Below, piece by piece: positions 35,041 to 50,329 of a stretch of DNA of 64,000 nt. Source of the DNA: Scleromitrula shiraiana (lineage: Eukaryota; Ascomycota; Leotiomycetes; Helotiales; Sclerotiniaceae). The notes under the pieces were generated by a model. That model worked only from the letters and a program-made list of their open reading frames with translations. It did not search any database and was not told the origin of the DNA. The stretch's first letter is position 1; each line of letters starts with the position of its first letter. The stretch covers positions 2,040,001-2,104,000 of the forward strand of contig JABELC010000007.1 in the NCBI GenBank assembly GCA_028455995.1. The letters run 5' to 3'. The position numbers and the translations under genes were made by a program.

Positions 35041-38000
35041 TTTAATAATTTTAAATATATTTTTTTTTAATAAATTATTTATTTCTTTTTTATAAAATAA
35101 ATAAAATTGATTTATAATTAATAAAGAATTTATAATAATATATATATTAAAAATGTTTTTAATGATATAATTATTATTATTGTCATTATTAAAATATATT
35201 TGATTATATTTTAAAATTTGTTTTTAATAAAGAATTTCGATTATTAGTTTTAAATGCAAAGTTAGAATAAAAACTAGATTAGAAATAGATTTTTTGTTTA
35301 ATATACAAATATTTTTTTTTGATTGATATATTTTTAAATTATTATTAAAATTTTTATCATTAATTAAATTTAGAGTAAGATTTTTTATTAATAAAGAATT
35401 GATTATATTATTAAATAATTTATTAAATTTTTTAAATTTTTTTATATAGTTTTATTAAAATGTTTTTAAATTCTTTATTAAAATTATTTATTTTAATTAT
35501 ATATATTTAATTTTTCATTTTGATAAGTTTATATAATTTATTTTAAATATTTCTTTTTTGATAAATAAGAATGAGAGATTCAAATTTGAAATCGTATAAA
35601 TAAAATATAAATGATTTATTGTATTAATATAAAGTATTTATTATTATTTATTTAGTATATTTTCTTTATATTTTATTTATTATTTTATTAATTATAGTGG
35701 CATATTATAAAATATATAAGATGAAAAAGTCGAAAAATATTAAATAAAGAAATATATTAAATACTAATAAAATAAAAATAAAACTATTTAGATCAATAAT
35801 ATTATTAATAGTTTTAATAGTTATTTATAATTTTATATTTTTATTAATTTTTTTAATGTCTTTAAATTCTTTAATAATAATTATATATATTTATTAAATT
35901 ATTTTATAGTAATATTCGATTATTCCAATAAAATAATAAACTTTAATAAATATATGTTTAGTTTTAATTATAATTGTATAAATATTATTAATAAAGTTTT
36001 TTTTTATAAAATAGATTTTTTGATTATAAATAATTAATTTAAAAAAGTTATTATAAATGTTGATCTATATAAAATAAAATATATTCTATATTATTATTAT
36101 TAATAAATCTTTAATAAAGCATATAATATTAAAATGAATTACTTTATTAATAATATAACAAATAGGATTATTATTAATATATATTATATTAATTATAATA
36201 ATAAAATTGAATTCGATATTATTATAAAACTTAAACTTGAATTTTTTAGATTTATCAATATAAAATTAATATTTCTTATAGTATTTTATAAATTATATTA
36301 ATTATTTACAATTAAATTTATCTTTATAATTAATGTAATTAAATAAATTATATAATTTTTTAATAAAAAAATATTCTATTTATTTATAAATATAATATAA
36401 TTCGATTTTAAATAAATAATATTCTTTATCTATATTTAATAATTTTATAATAAATTACTAGAATTCTTAAAAAAAGATTAATTAATTAATAAATATATAT
36501 TTATAATATCTAATAATTTTTTATATTTTATTATTAATATATTAAAATCTATTTTTAATATTATTAAATAAAACTTAAATATAATTTATATTTACAAAAT
36601 TTAATAAAAATAAAATATTAATATTAATAATATAAATATTAATTATACTAATTAAACTATTAATTAAACTAATTCTAATAAAAAAAATATTACCAAAATC
36701 AAATCTAAAGTTTATAATTAAATCTAAAATCTTTATATTAATTCAAATAAATTTTTATAATACTAAAAACTACTTATAATTAATAATTGATCACTTTATA
36801 ATATTAAAATCAATCATTATATTAATAAATTTATATTTACTATAATATTTAATTTATAAATAAATCTTAAATTTTTAATTAATTTTATTAATATAAATAT
36901 ATAAAATAATTAAAATATTAAATTCTATAATAAAATTATTATAATTATTATTTATAATAATACAAAAACTATATAAAATAATAAATACTTTAATATTATT
37001 ATTATCATCATCATTATTAAAATATAATTCTAATTAAAATACTTCAATTTTTTTAATCATATAAATAAAATCGTTATTATCATTATATTTATTTTAAATA
37101 TATCAATTATAGTTTTTATTAAAATTATATATATTATTAAAACTAAATCTTGATTTCATTTTTTAATTAAATTCTTTTTTTACAATAATTCATTTTTCAA
37201 AAATATATCTAATTAATTAATATTCTTTTTTTTTATAAATATAATATATTTTTTATTTTTAATTATAATAATTATTATTAAATCAAAAAATTTAATTATT
37301 AAAATATATATTTTTATTTTCAAATTATAAATTATTATTATTCTAATTATTTCTTTAAAATCATTAATTATTAAAATTCTATTTGATTATATCGTTGTCT
37401 TTTTTTTTAAAAAATAATTTATCTTTAAATTTAATTTTCATATTTTTCTATATTATAATAAATATATAGATCTTTATAATTATAATAATAAATATTTTAA
37501 ATAAATTTAAATATTTTAAAAAGCATATAAAATAATTTTAATAAATTATAAAAAGTTTTATTATATAAATAAAGTCATTATATATTTCTAATAATAAATT
37601 GAATTTTATAATATATATTTTATTAAATAAAATTTTATATAATTATTTAATTAATTTTAATAAATTATTTATAATAATAATATAAAAAATAATTTTAAAT
37701 TAATTATTATATATATTATGTTTTTATTTTTTATTTTCAAATATTTTCTAGAATTTTTTAATAATTATTTTTTAATTAATATTTAAATTTCTATATTTGA
37801 TAATATTATAATAATATTTTTAAGCATTTTTATATAATATAAATAAAATATTAAAATATCAATATTATTTAAATAAATTAATTTGTTTATAATTATTTTT
37901 ATAAATAATTAATTTATATTTAATATTATTTATTTAATCATTATATTTATTATTATTTAATATATAGTATTTTATAAGACTTTCAAATTATTTATTAATA

Positions 38001-39412
38001 TCAAATAGAATAAAATCAATCTCAAAATCTTTAAAATTTGAATAATTAAAAAAATCATTTTCAAAATCAAAATCAAAATCAAAATCATAGTTAAAATCAA
38101 AATCATTATTATTGCTATTTTTTTTAATAAATATTGATTTAGAATTAAATCTTTTAAAATTAAATGATTTTTTAAATATCGCTTATTTTTTTTATTTGTC
38201 TTTTTTACTTTTTTTATTTTTATTTTTAATTTTATTTCTTTTTTATTTATAATCTTCAATAAAGTTAATAATAAGATTTTTTTTATTTTTCTTTTTTAGA
38301 TTATTAAATTTTTTGATTAATATAATAAAAATATTTAATTATATATTAAATTATATATTATAAATTATTATTTTTGTCATTTTTAAAGTCTATTCAAATA
38401 AAGTCTTAAAAATAAATATAAAGATTAAATTAATATTGATATTAAAATCAATAAAAATATTAATATTAAACTTTTATAAAAGTTATTTAAAAAATTATAA
38501 AATAAAAAAATTCTTTTTTTAAATTATAATAAAGTGTTTTAAAGTTTAATTCATAAAATTGCTTTTAAATATTTATAAAATATTATTATTAAAAGTATAA
38601 TAATAAATATATTTTAAAATCTTAAATCAAATATATAATAAAAAAGTTTTATTATTAAAGTTGTTTTTAAGATTAAATTCGTTTTTGAATAATTCATAAA
38701 ATTCATTATATTCTTTAAAATCTTGATTTGAAAAAAGGTAGTCTAAAGAAAAAAAGTTCTTTTTTGTTATATTGATTTAAAGAAAGGAATTGAATAAAAG
38801 TATTTATATAGATAATTAAAAAAGAATATTGTATTTTAATAGAGAAGATAGTTCTTTATTATCATATAGAAAAAAAAGATACAAAAAAAGAAAAAAAAGA
38901 GGAAAAAAATGAGTTTTTAGGAAATAAATAAGAATTTATTTATTTTTAAAAAATATTTCTAAAATTTTATAAATTTTATTAATTTAAAAATGATAATATC
39001 TTTAAATAAAAATCAAAGTTTTTTAATATAATTTCTATAAATCCAAAAATAATGAATATATAAAAAAGAATAAAAAAAAGAAATAAAAGTGAAATAATAA
39101 AAAGGATCTTATCATTGTTGAAGTTTTAAGAATATTATAAAAATTGTTAGAAAATATCTTAAAGAAATAAAAATTAAAAAGTTGAAATTTTGAAAAATTA
39201 AATTAAAAGAGCTAAGCTAAAAATATACATAATAAATGCAAAAACTATAATATCGTTTTAACACTTATATATTCTATCTTAATACTATATATTGTTCTTG
39301 ATCAAAACATTTTATTGATATTTCAAATTCAATTCTAATTTTTTTAAAAGTATTTCATTATTATAATATTGTTTTGATATTTATAATATTTAATTTGTAT
39401 AATACTAATCAA

Positions 39413-39569
39413 TATAGTTTTATTATAATAAAATTATATAATATATAATATTATAGTTTTATATAATATATTCTTATTATTAATCTATTTATAGTATAGA
39501 TTATCAAATCGTATATATGTACGATTGTGATCATGTGTTATCACATGCTACCTTGTGATCTATATCCCA
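39413..39569. repeat. Copia LTR, right copy
   Basis: Pairs with 32,465-32,621. Its inner left part is fully converted to A/T, its outer right part keeps GTGTTATCACATGCTACC. Confidence 0.82.
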
Positions 39570-39735
39570 ATAAATAGATATTTTAATATAAAAGTAATCT
39601 ATATTTAATATCTTAAATAATTCTATAAATAATTGATTGATTTATTTACATCGGCGCAAGAGGTGATTTATATAAAATCGTCGATTTTGAGGGTTTTCGG
39701 CAATTGACGCGTGCTTCAATTTTAATTTAACCGAG

Positions 39736-39998
39736 TAATGATTCTTGAAATCAATACAATAATTCTTGATTATATTAAGTCCTTTTTATATAACAAAATT
39801 AATAATAATATTCTGTTTTTTATATTTAAATTATTAATGAAAATCGATTGCTATCTATAATAAATACTTAAAAACAAACTAAATCAAAAGTTTAACTGTC
39901 ACAAAGTGACAGGGTTTATATAGTACAACAATTGTTCCATATATTGAATATGGAACACTCCACGCTTTTGTGATTCAGTGGTAAAGTTATTGACCCTC
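39736..39998. other. Host sequence between two nested elements
   Basis: The last 100 bases (39,896-39,998) are not RIP-affected and hold two hairpins: TGTCACAAAGTGACA and GTTCCATAT...ATATGGAAC. It ends in CCCTC, the gypsy target site, and was originally continuous with 54,843 onward. Confidence 0.65.
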
Positions 39999-40128
39999 TG
40001 TCAAGGTAGTAAAGTTGTTGATTCATAAGAAACTAAGTCTAAGCTGGTTAAAGAAGGCCGACTATATAGAAGTGGTTTTGGCCTTGTGGCCTAAAGCCAT
40101 ATTTGTATAGAACTTTAGAATCGTGATA
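39999..40128. repeat. Gypsy LTR, left copy
   Basis: Same length as 54,713-54,842. Its outer left part keeps C/G; the inner right end is partly converted (ATCGTGATA against ACCGTGACA in the other copy). Confidence 0.88.
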
Positions 40129-40154
40129 GTTGTTATCTTTAAATATATACTTCG

Positions 40155-40609
40155 ATCTGGTCCGCCCCATTCGGCAATAACTCCCATTTGTAAATCGGAC
40201 TTTCCCATTGGTCAATTGGACCTTATTACCGAATGAGGCATCTTATTAATCAATTGGCTGATTTACTAATTAAATAATTTTGAAGATATACTTTTTTTAA
40301 AAAAATCTATTTTAAATTAAACTTTATTTATTAATAAAGAAAATAATAATAAAAAAATAAAAATAATAAATTATTAATATAATCTTAATTGTTTTTCAAT
40401 TTCTTTAACTTTTTTAATTTCAACATTTCTAATTCTTTTATCTTTATAAAATGGATTTCATTCTAATCAAAAATTTTAATTTTGAGCCGATTAACTAATA
40501 AGATGCTCCATTCGGCAATGAGGTCCAATTGACCAATAGCGTAGGCCGATTTATCAATAAGATGGCCGATTTGTAAATAGGAGTTATTGCCGAATGGAGC
40601 GGACCAGAT
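40155..40609. mobile_element. MITE copy B, long terminal inverted repeats
   Basis: 455 bp, ends ATCTGGTCCGCCCCATTCGG and complement. Less mutated than copy A. It sits 26 bp inside the gypsy element next to its LTR. Confidence 0.85.
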
Positions 40610-42239
40610 CAATCAGAGATGAATAAATAAAACGATAGCGCCTTAAAAACTAGATCAAAATAAAATAATTTTTAAATAAAAAAAAGAAAATAAACGAAAA
40701 TAAATATTAATATTGTTTTTATAACAATATTATATTATTATTATATATTTTTATATGTTTTTATATGTCTTTTTATATTTTTATATACTTTTACGCATCT
40801 CTATATATCTTAATTTAATTTAATATAATTTATACATTATATTCTATTATAAAACCTTATTTATAAAATAATTGTTTTTAGTGCCTTTTAATTACACTCA
40901 TCAAGCAGGAGAAATTATATTCTATACTTAACCCTATATAATGTTTATGTTAACCTAAAATCAAGCTAGACGCAAATTTTTATAATAATTTAGAATTAGA
41001 TGGTTGTGCATATCTTCTATCTCGATCTTTAAAAATTTTCACTTTATAAACCAGGCCAGCTTATATTTTAATATGTTTTTAGATTATTTATAAAAATTAT
41101 GTAGTTAATTTTTATATTTTTATATATAATCTTTTTAAATAAATATTAGATTATAATTTTTTTATTAAACTTTAAAGAAGTATACTTCATTTTTTAACTT
41201 TTTGATATTTAATATTTTTTTAAATTTTTATTTAATATAATTATTTATTATATTATCATTTTTTAAAAAAACATTATTATTTTTATGTTTAGAATTAAAG
41301 GATTTATTAATAGCGAATTATTTAGAGAAAGAGTTTATTGGAATTAGTATAAAAAATAATATATAAAAAATTAAAAATATCCGGAACCTTTTTGATAACT
41401 TTAATTAATATATATTAAAGTAAATTGTTAATATTTTATATAGATAATATTTATTATTAAATTTAATTATTAAATAAACAATCCAAATATTCCTTATATT
41501 TAAAAAAACTATATCCTTTATTTTATATTTTGAATAATTAATTCTTTAATAGTTAATATATTTAAACTGAATTTTATACATTGATATTAAAGATTTTTAT
41601 AAAAAATCAATAATTTTCTAAAAATATGCTATTAGTATATTCGTGGATAAATATTTTTTTTTCTATATTGTAGATATCAACTATAGAAGGAAAAAAAGCT
41701 CTATCTTCAATTTAAAATTAAATTTATAGTTTACAAAAAATGATGATATTAAAATTGATTTAGATATAGTATTATTTAAAGCAAATTTAATTAATGATAA
41801 TTAATCGATTTAATTATTTTATAGAAAAACAATAAAATTATATAAATATACCTTTATTATCTAATTTAAATTCTTTAGCTAATCATTTATTTGTAGATAA
41901 AATGTAGAATTAGATGATAAAGTTATATTTAGCCATTTATATAATTGTCTTTAAAATATTAATATAAATTAAATTTTTTAATTATTTATTATAATATTAG
42001 AAATATTATATAGATTTTAAATTTAAAAAATAAAAACATTTATTAAATTTATAATATTTAAAAAGATAATAAAAATAAAATAATATATTTTAATTAGATA
42101 ATTAACAATTATTAAAATATATCTATATAATACATTATAATATTGATATTTTAATAAAAGTATAATATAATCAATAATAATATCTAATTAAATACGATAA
42201 AGTATTTTTAAAAAATATAATAAATTTTAGAAAACTAAA

Positions 42240-42786
42240 TATAAAATTTTTAAATATAAATAAATATAATAATTCTTTATGAAGTATATAATATCTTATA
42301 TTAAATTTTTCTAAATATATAAATATCAAATTATCTTAATATATTTTATATGATTTAGATAGCTTATTAATAAAATAAAATAATTATAATAAAGAATTTA
42401 CATTATTATCTTTTTATTTAAAGAAATAAATAATCGTTTTTTATAATAAATTCTCTTTTTTTATATAAAGCAAATTGTAAATAAAATTGATCGTAAATAT
42501 TTAGATAATTTCTACAACTATATTTATAATTTTTCCAATTAAACTATTTAAATTATATATATAATAATATTTGATTATTTATATATTCTATTAATAATTA
42601 TATTAATCAAAGTTTCGATATTTAAGATAAATTCTCTAAAATAATCTTTAATTATATTTAAATTAAATAAATTTAAAATATATAAATTCACTTTATTAAA
42701 TTATAATAGAACTCACTAATATTGATTTATATAATCATCGTTTATATTTTTAAAAATTAGCTTTTTTTTAAGAAGTTGTATTTGTA
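42240..42786 (-). pseudogene. Gypsy integrase zinc-binding region relic
   Basis: Minus-strand reading gives IYYKKRLFIS, then a counterpart of the H....GHPG..KT..L stretch, ending KNYYIY where integrases have a C-x-x-C pair, so both cysteines are now tyrosines. It continues the pol frame that stops at the far side (50,324) of the inserted element, which places that insertion between RNase H and integrase. Confidence 0.7.
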
Positions 42787-42939
42787 TGACTCCGGGGATA
42801 TAGAACTATACAATTACGAGTATCAATCTATATTGTATTATTTGTTTAAGAAATTCAAGAAAGATATTGTATATTATTAAAGATATATATTTTTTTAATG
42901 AATATATAATATAAGATTATATATTTAATTATATAAATA
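42787..42939. repeat. LTR of the nested element, left copy
   Basis: Outer part intact (TGACTCCGGGGATATAGAAC), inner part converted to A/T relative to the right copy. Confidence 0.8.
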
Positions 42940-45900
42940 TTAGCAACTTTTTAAAAATTTGATATTATATATATAAAAAATTAAATTTTATAAAAATTAT
43001 AAACTATCTATATAAAATAAAAATAAAATAGACTTTTTTTAGTTTTTTGCTATTTTAAAATCTTTATAATTTATTTATATATAATACAATATTTTAAAAT
43101 TAGATTAGAATAAATATTTTCTAGATTATATATTATTATCGTTTTATATTATTATTATTTTTAAATTATATACTTTATTATTTTGTTTTATAATAATTAT
43201 ATACAAATTAAATAAATAGTATTAATTATTACTTAATTATTCTCTAAAAAATAAATAAAGAAAAATCAAAATCTTTTTTTATATTTAATTTATTTATTGA
43301 TTTTTATCAATATTTTATTCATATTAATAAATTTTTTTAATATTAAATAAAGTTTTGTATTTATTATTATATTTATTAAATTATCGCTATTATTGATTTA
43401 TTGTATTTTTACGATTTTTTTATATTTATATAATTAATATAATGCTATAATATTGATTATAAATTGCTTTTTGATTATTATTTTAAATTTAATTAATAAT
43501 TAAAATAAAAAATATAAATCAATATAAATAATTAATAATAAAACACAATTATTAAAAACCTTATCAATTATATTTTTAATAATAATCATTATATCAAAAT
43601 CAAGAATTATTATAAAAAATTTTAATATTAATATAATTTAAATAATATATTTATATTTAATTAAAAATTAATATATAATATTTATATTTTTATTTTTATT
43701 TATTAATATAATAATATGTTCGATTTAAAATAATAGATTAAAATTATTAATATATAAAATATCAATAAATATATATATATAAAAAATATTGAAACTAAAT
43801 AATATAAATCAAAATCCTTTTATAAAGTTTTTTTTTATTATTATATATATTTATTAAATACTTTTATATTTTCATTATCTAATTCGATATTTTATATAAT
43901 CTATGCTAAATCAAATAAAACTTTAAATTAATAATAAATTACGATATAAACGCTATGAATATATTATATAATATATTACTTTTTCAATATTACATTTTTT
44001 TAGAGTCTACTATATATTTTGTATATATTAATATTAATGTTTTTAATTTGCTTTATATTTTTATATTAAAGTTTTTGATTTATTATAATCATTAAACTTT
44101 TTAATAATATTAAATCATTATTAAATTTGAATAAATATATTTTAATTAATTATTTTTATTTTTTATATAAAAATTTAATTTCTCTTAAATAATGTTTTTT
44201 TTTATAAACAAATTATTTATTAACAATGATTAAAATATTATTAATTTATATTATTATAATTTTAAATCCTTATTTTTATATATATAATAAATAAAAATTA
44301 TATATTGATATTATTATTTTAAATTTTATAATATAATGATTTAAATATATATTAAATTAATGATTTTTTATCTTTAAAATTTTATACAATAATCATACTA
44401 TATAAAGTATAGTTTTTAATAGATATTTTATTTCTAGAATTATATATATAAAAATAAAATATACAAATTTCAAATTTGTTTATATATATATTTAAATAAT
44501 ATTGTATAAATAAACATTAAATATATTACTATTTTTTATTATTATTATAATAGTTATAATTATTAATATTAATTAATAAATTAAATATTATATAATTAAA
44601 GATTATATAAATATAATATATTTTTTTATATTATCAAAACCTTATGTAATAAACCTTGATTTTTTATATATATTCTTTATATGTAAATATTTAAAATCAT
44701 TAATTTATTTATATTTAAAAATTTTCATTTTTATTGAAATCTTTTTTTATTTTATTATTTTGAATATATCGAATTTTATTAATTTATTTAATTCTTTTTT
44801 TTGAATTTTATATATATTCTATTTACTTTTTTTTTATTATATTTAGTCCATTTAATAAAGGAAATCAATCTATTTATAAAAAAAGTATTAACTAGATATA
44901 TAATATATTTATTATTTAATAATATTATAATATTTAATAATATTTTTTTAAAATCTTTATTCTTTATATATAATCTAGATTATATTTTTTATTATATATT
45001 TTATTAAATATATTAATAAAGTTAAATCATTATTAATAATGAAATATTAAAGTTTTAATCTTTTCTTAATTTACCATATTTACAAATTATTAATTTAAAT
45101 AATTTTAATATTATTATTTTTAATATTTTTTAAATAACTAATTAATTATTACTATTATTTATAAATATAAACAATATATAGTTTTCTATATATATTATTA
45201 ATAATATTAATATTAAATTAATAAATTCTTTATAATATAAACAAATTGATATTAATTGTATTATTACAATATAATCATTTATATTGATTTTGCAATTTTT
45301 GCTTTCCATCAATTTAAAAATATAAAATTTTATTCATTTTTTTTTTCATTTTAACAATCTTTTTATATATTAAAACTTTTAAATATATCTTCAAATTATA
45401 TATTATATATATAAATAATCCATTTTATTTTTATATTACATCTTTTATTAATTAAATCACTTTATATCTATAAATTTTATTATTTACTTTTTATAACTTT
45501 ATTGTTTGATCAATAATAGTTTTTATTAGTAAATCCGATTTTTTTATATATATAAATATATTCAATATTAAAAGTATTAAAATTAATTTATTAAAGTTTA
45601 TTAAATTATTTATAGCCTTCATTACTATTTATAATATATACTCTTTTATAAAATCAAATTATTATAATTCGTTTTATAAAATCTTAAATATTTATTATAT
45701 AATCTTATAATATTATTTAATTTTATCAATTAATTAATAAAATGTTATAAAAATTATTTTTATTTTAATCATTATAATATTTATATATTCGTTAAATTTC
45801 TTTATAATAAACTATATATTTATATCAATAATAATATAATTTAAAAATCTTATATAAATATCAATTTATTTAAATCAAATTGCATCTCAAATACATTTTA

Positions 45901-48900
45901 TTAAAAAATTATTTAAAAATATTACTATCTAATATCTTATTACTTTATCAAGTATATATAATATCATTTTTCCATTAATATATATAATATTAATTATAAG
46001 TATATAATTAAATCAAATATTATTATCTTCATTATCATTAATCTTGAATTTAAATCTTTTTAATAATTTATTATATATTTAATATTAATAATAGTATTTT
46101 ATTAATCTATTAATTTTATTTTTATTTATATTATTATAACTAATTTACTTAAATATATTATATAATCTATAAACAATTAAATAATCAAAATGTTTATATA
46201 AATATCATAATTCTATTTTTGTAAAATAACAAATATTATCTAAAATTACCGATTATATAAATACATTATAATTATATTTTTATAATAAAAAACTATAACT
46301 ATATTTTTATATAATAAAAAAATATTTATTGATTTTATTATAAATAATTTAGTTTTTAATATTATTAAAAAATATATTAAATTTATTCATATCTATTAAA
46401 TAAAATAAAAATGATGTATTTATATAAATAATATAAATTTCGATTTATTCAATTAATAATTCGATTTTATATAATTTAATAAATTTTTTAATATTTTCTT
46501 TCCCAAATATAATTTTTGTAATTTTTGTTTTATTATAATTAATAATTAAATCAATTAGTTTTTGCAATACTTCAAATTACCGTTTATTGATAGTTAATAT
46601 TATTATTGCTTTTATATCAATTATAACACTTTAAAACTTATCGAAATTATATTTACTATTTATAAAAAATATTCTAAAATTATATATGATTTATTTTAAT
46701 ATTATATCTCTATTAGCCTAATCATTATTAAATAGTTTTTGATATATTAATATATATTTAAATATTTTTTTTATAAATTTAGCAATTATTTATAAACTAT
46801 TAATTAAACTATTTAATATATAATATATTTTCAATATAATTTTATTTGAATATTCTATTTTTATACAAAATATTTTATAAATCTTTTTAATATCTTTTTT
46901 CTTTATCTTTCATTTTTTTTTATAATATATTAAAAATTGTTTATATATATAATTATTATTATCTTTAATAATTTTTTTTTTATATTTCTCTTAAATTTCT
47001 TTTTGATTTGATTTTAAATAATTTATAAAAAAATATTCTTTTTTTTTATATATTTAATATTATTTTTTATAGATTAATTTAAAGCTTTTTTTGCTATATT
47101 GTTTTTAAATATTAGATTATACTTTAAATCAATCTTAATAATTATTATATCCTTTTCAATTATTATAATTATTTATTTTATTATATTTATTATAATTAAA
47201 GTTTTTATTTTAATTTTATAAGTTATCTATAAATTTTTTTTCAATATAATATATATCAATATTATTATTTTATAATTTGTTATAAATCTAGATTACTTCT
47301 TTAATTTCTTAAATAAAATTAAAGATATTCACAATTAGTTAATAATATATTTAAATACATTATTTGATTTATTAATATAATAAAATTATCTTCTTATAAA
47401 GATATAATTAATTTTTTATATTGTTTAATAAAGTTTTATATAATTGCTTTATCTTTACAAAAAATAGCTTTAAATATTATTCAAATTTTTTCTTTTAATT
47501 TTTATTTATAATACTTTTTATTATTAATCTTATTTATTTATTTATCATATTACAATAATATAATTCTTTTTAATATTATATTTTAAATTCTATAACTAGA
47601 TTTCTTATTTTTTATGGAAATATAATAAGATTCAATATATAATATTAAAACATTTCATTTTTAAATATAATTAAAAATATTATTACTATAAATTTATTTA
47701 AAATATCTATATATTATAGAATTAATTTATATATAATTAATTTATAATCAAAACCATTATTTTTATCATTAAATTTTATTATATTATCATATATTTTATT
47801 TAAATTGATTTAATATTGAATTTTCAATATATAATATTAATAGCTTTTTTTTTGATAATATCCTTAATTTTCATACTCGTGTCTGTGTGCATATACTTTT
47901 CCATTCTTTCACTTTTTTTTTTAGTTTTGTTTATATTGAAAATTATAATTATTTTGATTATAATTATTTTGATTATTTTAAAGTATACAATAATTTTAAC
48001 TAGATTGATTTCGATTAAATTGATTTTGATTATATTAATTTTGATTAAATTGAATTTGATTAAATTAAAATATATAGTTATTTTGATTATAATAATTTTT
48101 ATTATAATTATTTATATTATAATAATTTTGATTAAATTAATTTTGACTAAATTGATTCTAATTAAAATAACTTTAATTAGATTAAAGTATATAATTATTT
48201 TGATTATAATAATTTTTATTATAATTATTTTCATCTTAATAATTTTGATCATTACATAATATACAATTATTAGATAAAATTATATATTAAATAATATAAC
48301 ATATAAAATTATATATCATTATTATTAAAATAGTTTTAAATAAATATTCAAAATCGGTTTTTATTATAGATTAAATATTTTTTAGTGATTCATTAAAATG
48401 CTTTTTTAATAAATTAACTATTATTTATATAATTAAAATATTTTATTCAACTTGCTTTTTTTTTTAATTTGTTTTTTTATATTTTTTTTTTGATTTTATT
48501 TTTGTTTTAGATCTTTTATTATTGTTTTTATGTTGCTGGATTTAAATTTTGTTAATCAATTTTTATAGATCTTTTTTAAATAGACTTTAGTTTATTTAAA
48601 GCATAATTTTATGTATATTATATTTTATAGTATATAAACTATTAATATAGATATATTAATATAAATACTACCTTCTTATAATACTTTTTTTATTGTTATT
48701 AAGTATTTTTTATTTAATATTTAAAATATCTTTATTTTTATATCTTTAAATGCTTTTTTGAAATCTATTTATAAATTTGTATTAATAAAAATCTTTAAAT
48801 TGTTAATGATATATTTATTGAATTTATATTTTAGATAATAATTTATTATATATAGATTTTTTATATTATATTTTTTATATTTATTAATAAAATTAAAATT

Positions 48901-50170
48901 ATTTAAAAATGATTTATCAAATAGGTTTTTATAATATCTTTTATTCTATTTAGATTTAGAGTTTTAATTATATTTAAAATTATATATATTATTATTTTTT
49001 AATTATTATTTTTTTTTAAAATTAAATATAAACTCTTTAAAAATACTATTTACTATATTTTTAAATAAAAAAACCTTTATCTATATTTAAAATATTAAAA
49101 TTTATATTTATTTAAATATCTTTTATTAATATTATTTTTGTAATAGATTTACATATATTAGGTTTTTATTAAAATTTCTTAATAATATTTTTAATATCAA
49201 TTAAAATTTTTTGATTTGATTAAATGTTTATTTTAATTATCAAGATATTAATAATAATCCTAAATTTTAAATATTTATATTTATTAAATTGCTTTTTTTT
49301 CATAATTATTTAAAATTCATATTCGTACTCATATTTTTTAACTTTTTTTCTTTCTCCACATCGCTTCTGTCTACTATACTACCTATAACATTATAATATA
49401 AAATAAAAAAATACTTTTGATAATACTTTATATTTATTCATTAAATAATATAGTAATTATTATTAAATTTATTTCTACATAATTTTCTTATTATTATTAA
49501 ATAAATATCTAATATTAAATCAAAAATTCAATTTAATAAAACTTTAAACTAAATATAATTACCTAATTTATAAAATAAATCTAATATCAAATTAAAACTT
49601 ATTTTAATAAGATTTTCAAATCAAATATAATCATTTCAATTTATAAAATGAATATATAATAAACAAATTTATTATAAAATAAAAAAAAAATAAAACAATT
49701 ATAAAGAAATATAAAGATATAAAAAAAAGTTTATTAAAAGTTTTATAAAAATTTCTAAATAAAAGTTTTTATATAAATGATTTTGTTATTGCCTTTATAA
49801 TTATAATAAAATAATCATTATCATTAATATTTTTATTTATTAAAATGTTTTTTTAAATAATATAATATATATTTAAATAATATAATATAATTTATATTTT
49901 TATTATTATTTTATTTATAATAAACATTTAGATTTTATAATTTTAAAATCGATTTAAAAATTACTCAATTTACAATAAATATTCAAATATTATAAAGTTC
50001 AATTTTTTTCTTTATTAAAAAACTAAATAATCTATAAAACTTTTTATTATTAAAAATTATAAAAAGTCTTTTATTGATAATAAATAAAAATATTTAGAAT
50101 TTATCAAAATTAATATTATATATAAAATAAAAATCTTAATTTATAATATATATATTAATTAATATTTATA

Positions 50171-50323
50171 TAACTCCAAAAATATAGAATTATATAATTA
50201 TAGATATCAATTTATATTATATTATTTATTCAAGAAGTTTAAGAAGAATATTATACGCTATCGAGGATATATGCCTTTTCAACGAACACGTAACGTAAGG
50301 TCACGTGTTTGACTATACAGACA
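50171..50323. repeat. LTR of the nested element, right copy
   Basis: Inner part converted (TAACTCCAAAAATATAGAAT), outer part intact (AACGAACACGTAACGTAAGG). Same length as the left copy. Confidence 0.8.
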
Positions 50324-50329
50324 GGTTGA

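Larger units (their letters stand above)
32465..39569 (-). mobile_element. RIP-degraded Ty1/copia retrotransposon
   Basis: 157-bp direct repeats at 32,465-32,621 and 39,413-39,569 are the LTRs (TG...CA ends). Host sequence resumes with ATAA on both sides, a probable target duplication one base short of the usual five. Pol relics read on the minus strand. The element holds a 454-bp MITE; without it the length is about 6.65 kb, a normal copia size. Every recoverable frame is full of stops. Confidence 0.82.
31644..39735. mobile_element. Foldback/MITE-like element with long inverted arms, split by a copia insertion
   Basis: Ends CTCGRTYAAATTAAAATT.. at 31,644 and the complement ending at 39,735 are flanked by TA on both sides. 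The left arm (31,644 to about 32,000) is complementary to 32,265-32,464 followed directly by 39,570-39,735, so the right arm is interrupted exactly by the copia element. Removing that insert leaves a 987-bp element with arms of about 360 bp around a spacer of about 265 bp. The arms contain GAAGCACGCG and AAATCGACGATTTT near the ends. No transposase belongs to it. Confidence 0.75.
42787..50323. mobile_element. LTR-type element inserted in the gypsy pol gene
   Basis: 153-bp direct repeats at 42,787-42,939 and 50,171-50,323 bound 7,537 bp. The gypsy pol frame is interrupted precisely at these ends. The repeats begin TGACTCC and end CAGACA on the plus strand (TG...CA). No target duplication is visible. 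The interior is so AT-rich that I could not identify pol on either strand, so the superfamily and orientation are open. Less mutated patches lie near 47,875-47,915 and 49,340-49,390. Confidence 0.72.

Noticed and set aside
37972..38259. Lys/Ile-rich 95-aa frame
   Set aside because: Low-complexity product of AT-rich DNA inside the copia element.
39961..39998. tRNA-like A box (TGATTCAGTGG) next to the gypsy site
   Set aside because: No B box or cloverleaf follows in the rejoined sequence at 54,843 onward.
39897..40128. A longer 232-bp gypsy LTR starting TGTCAC at 39,897
   Set aside because: Homology with the other copy begins only at 39,999, and the CCCTC target duplication fixes the boundary there.
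47816..48259. 147-aa open frame, very hydrophobic
   Set aside because: Built from a short ATTTTGATTATA-like repeat inside a RIP-affected element; an Ile/Leu-rich frame is expected by chance there.
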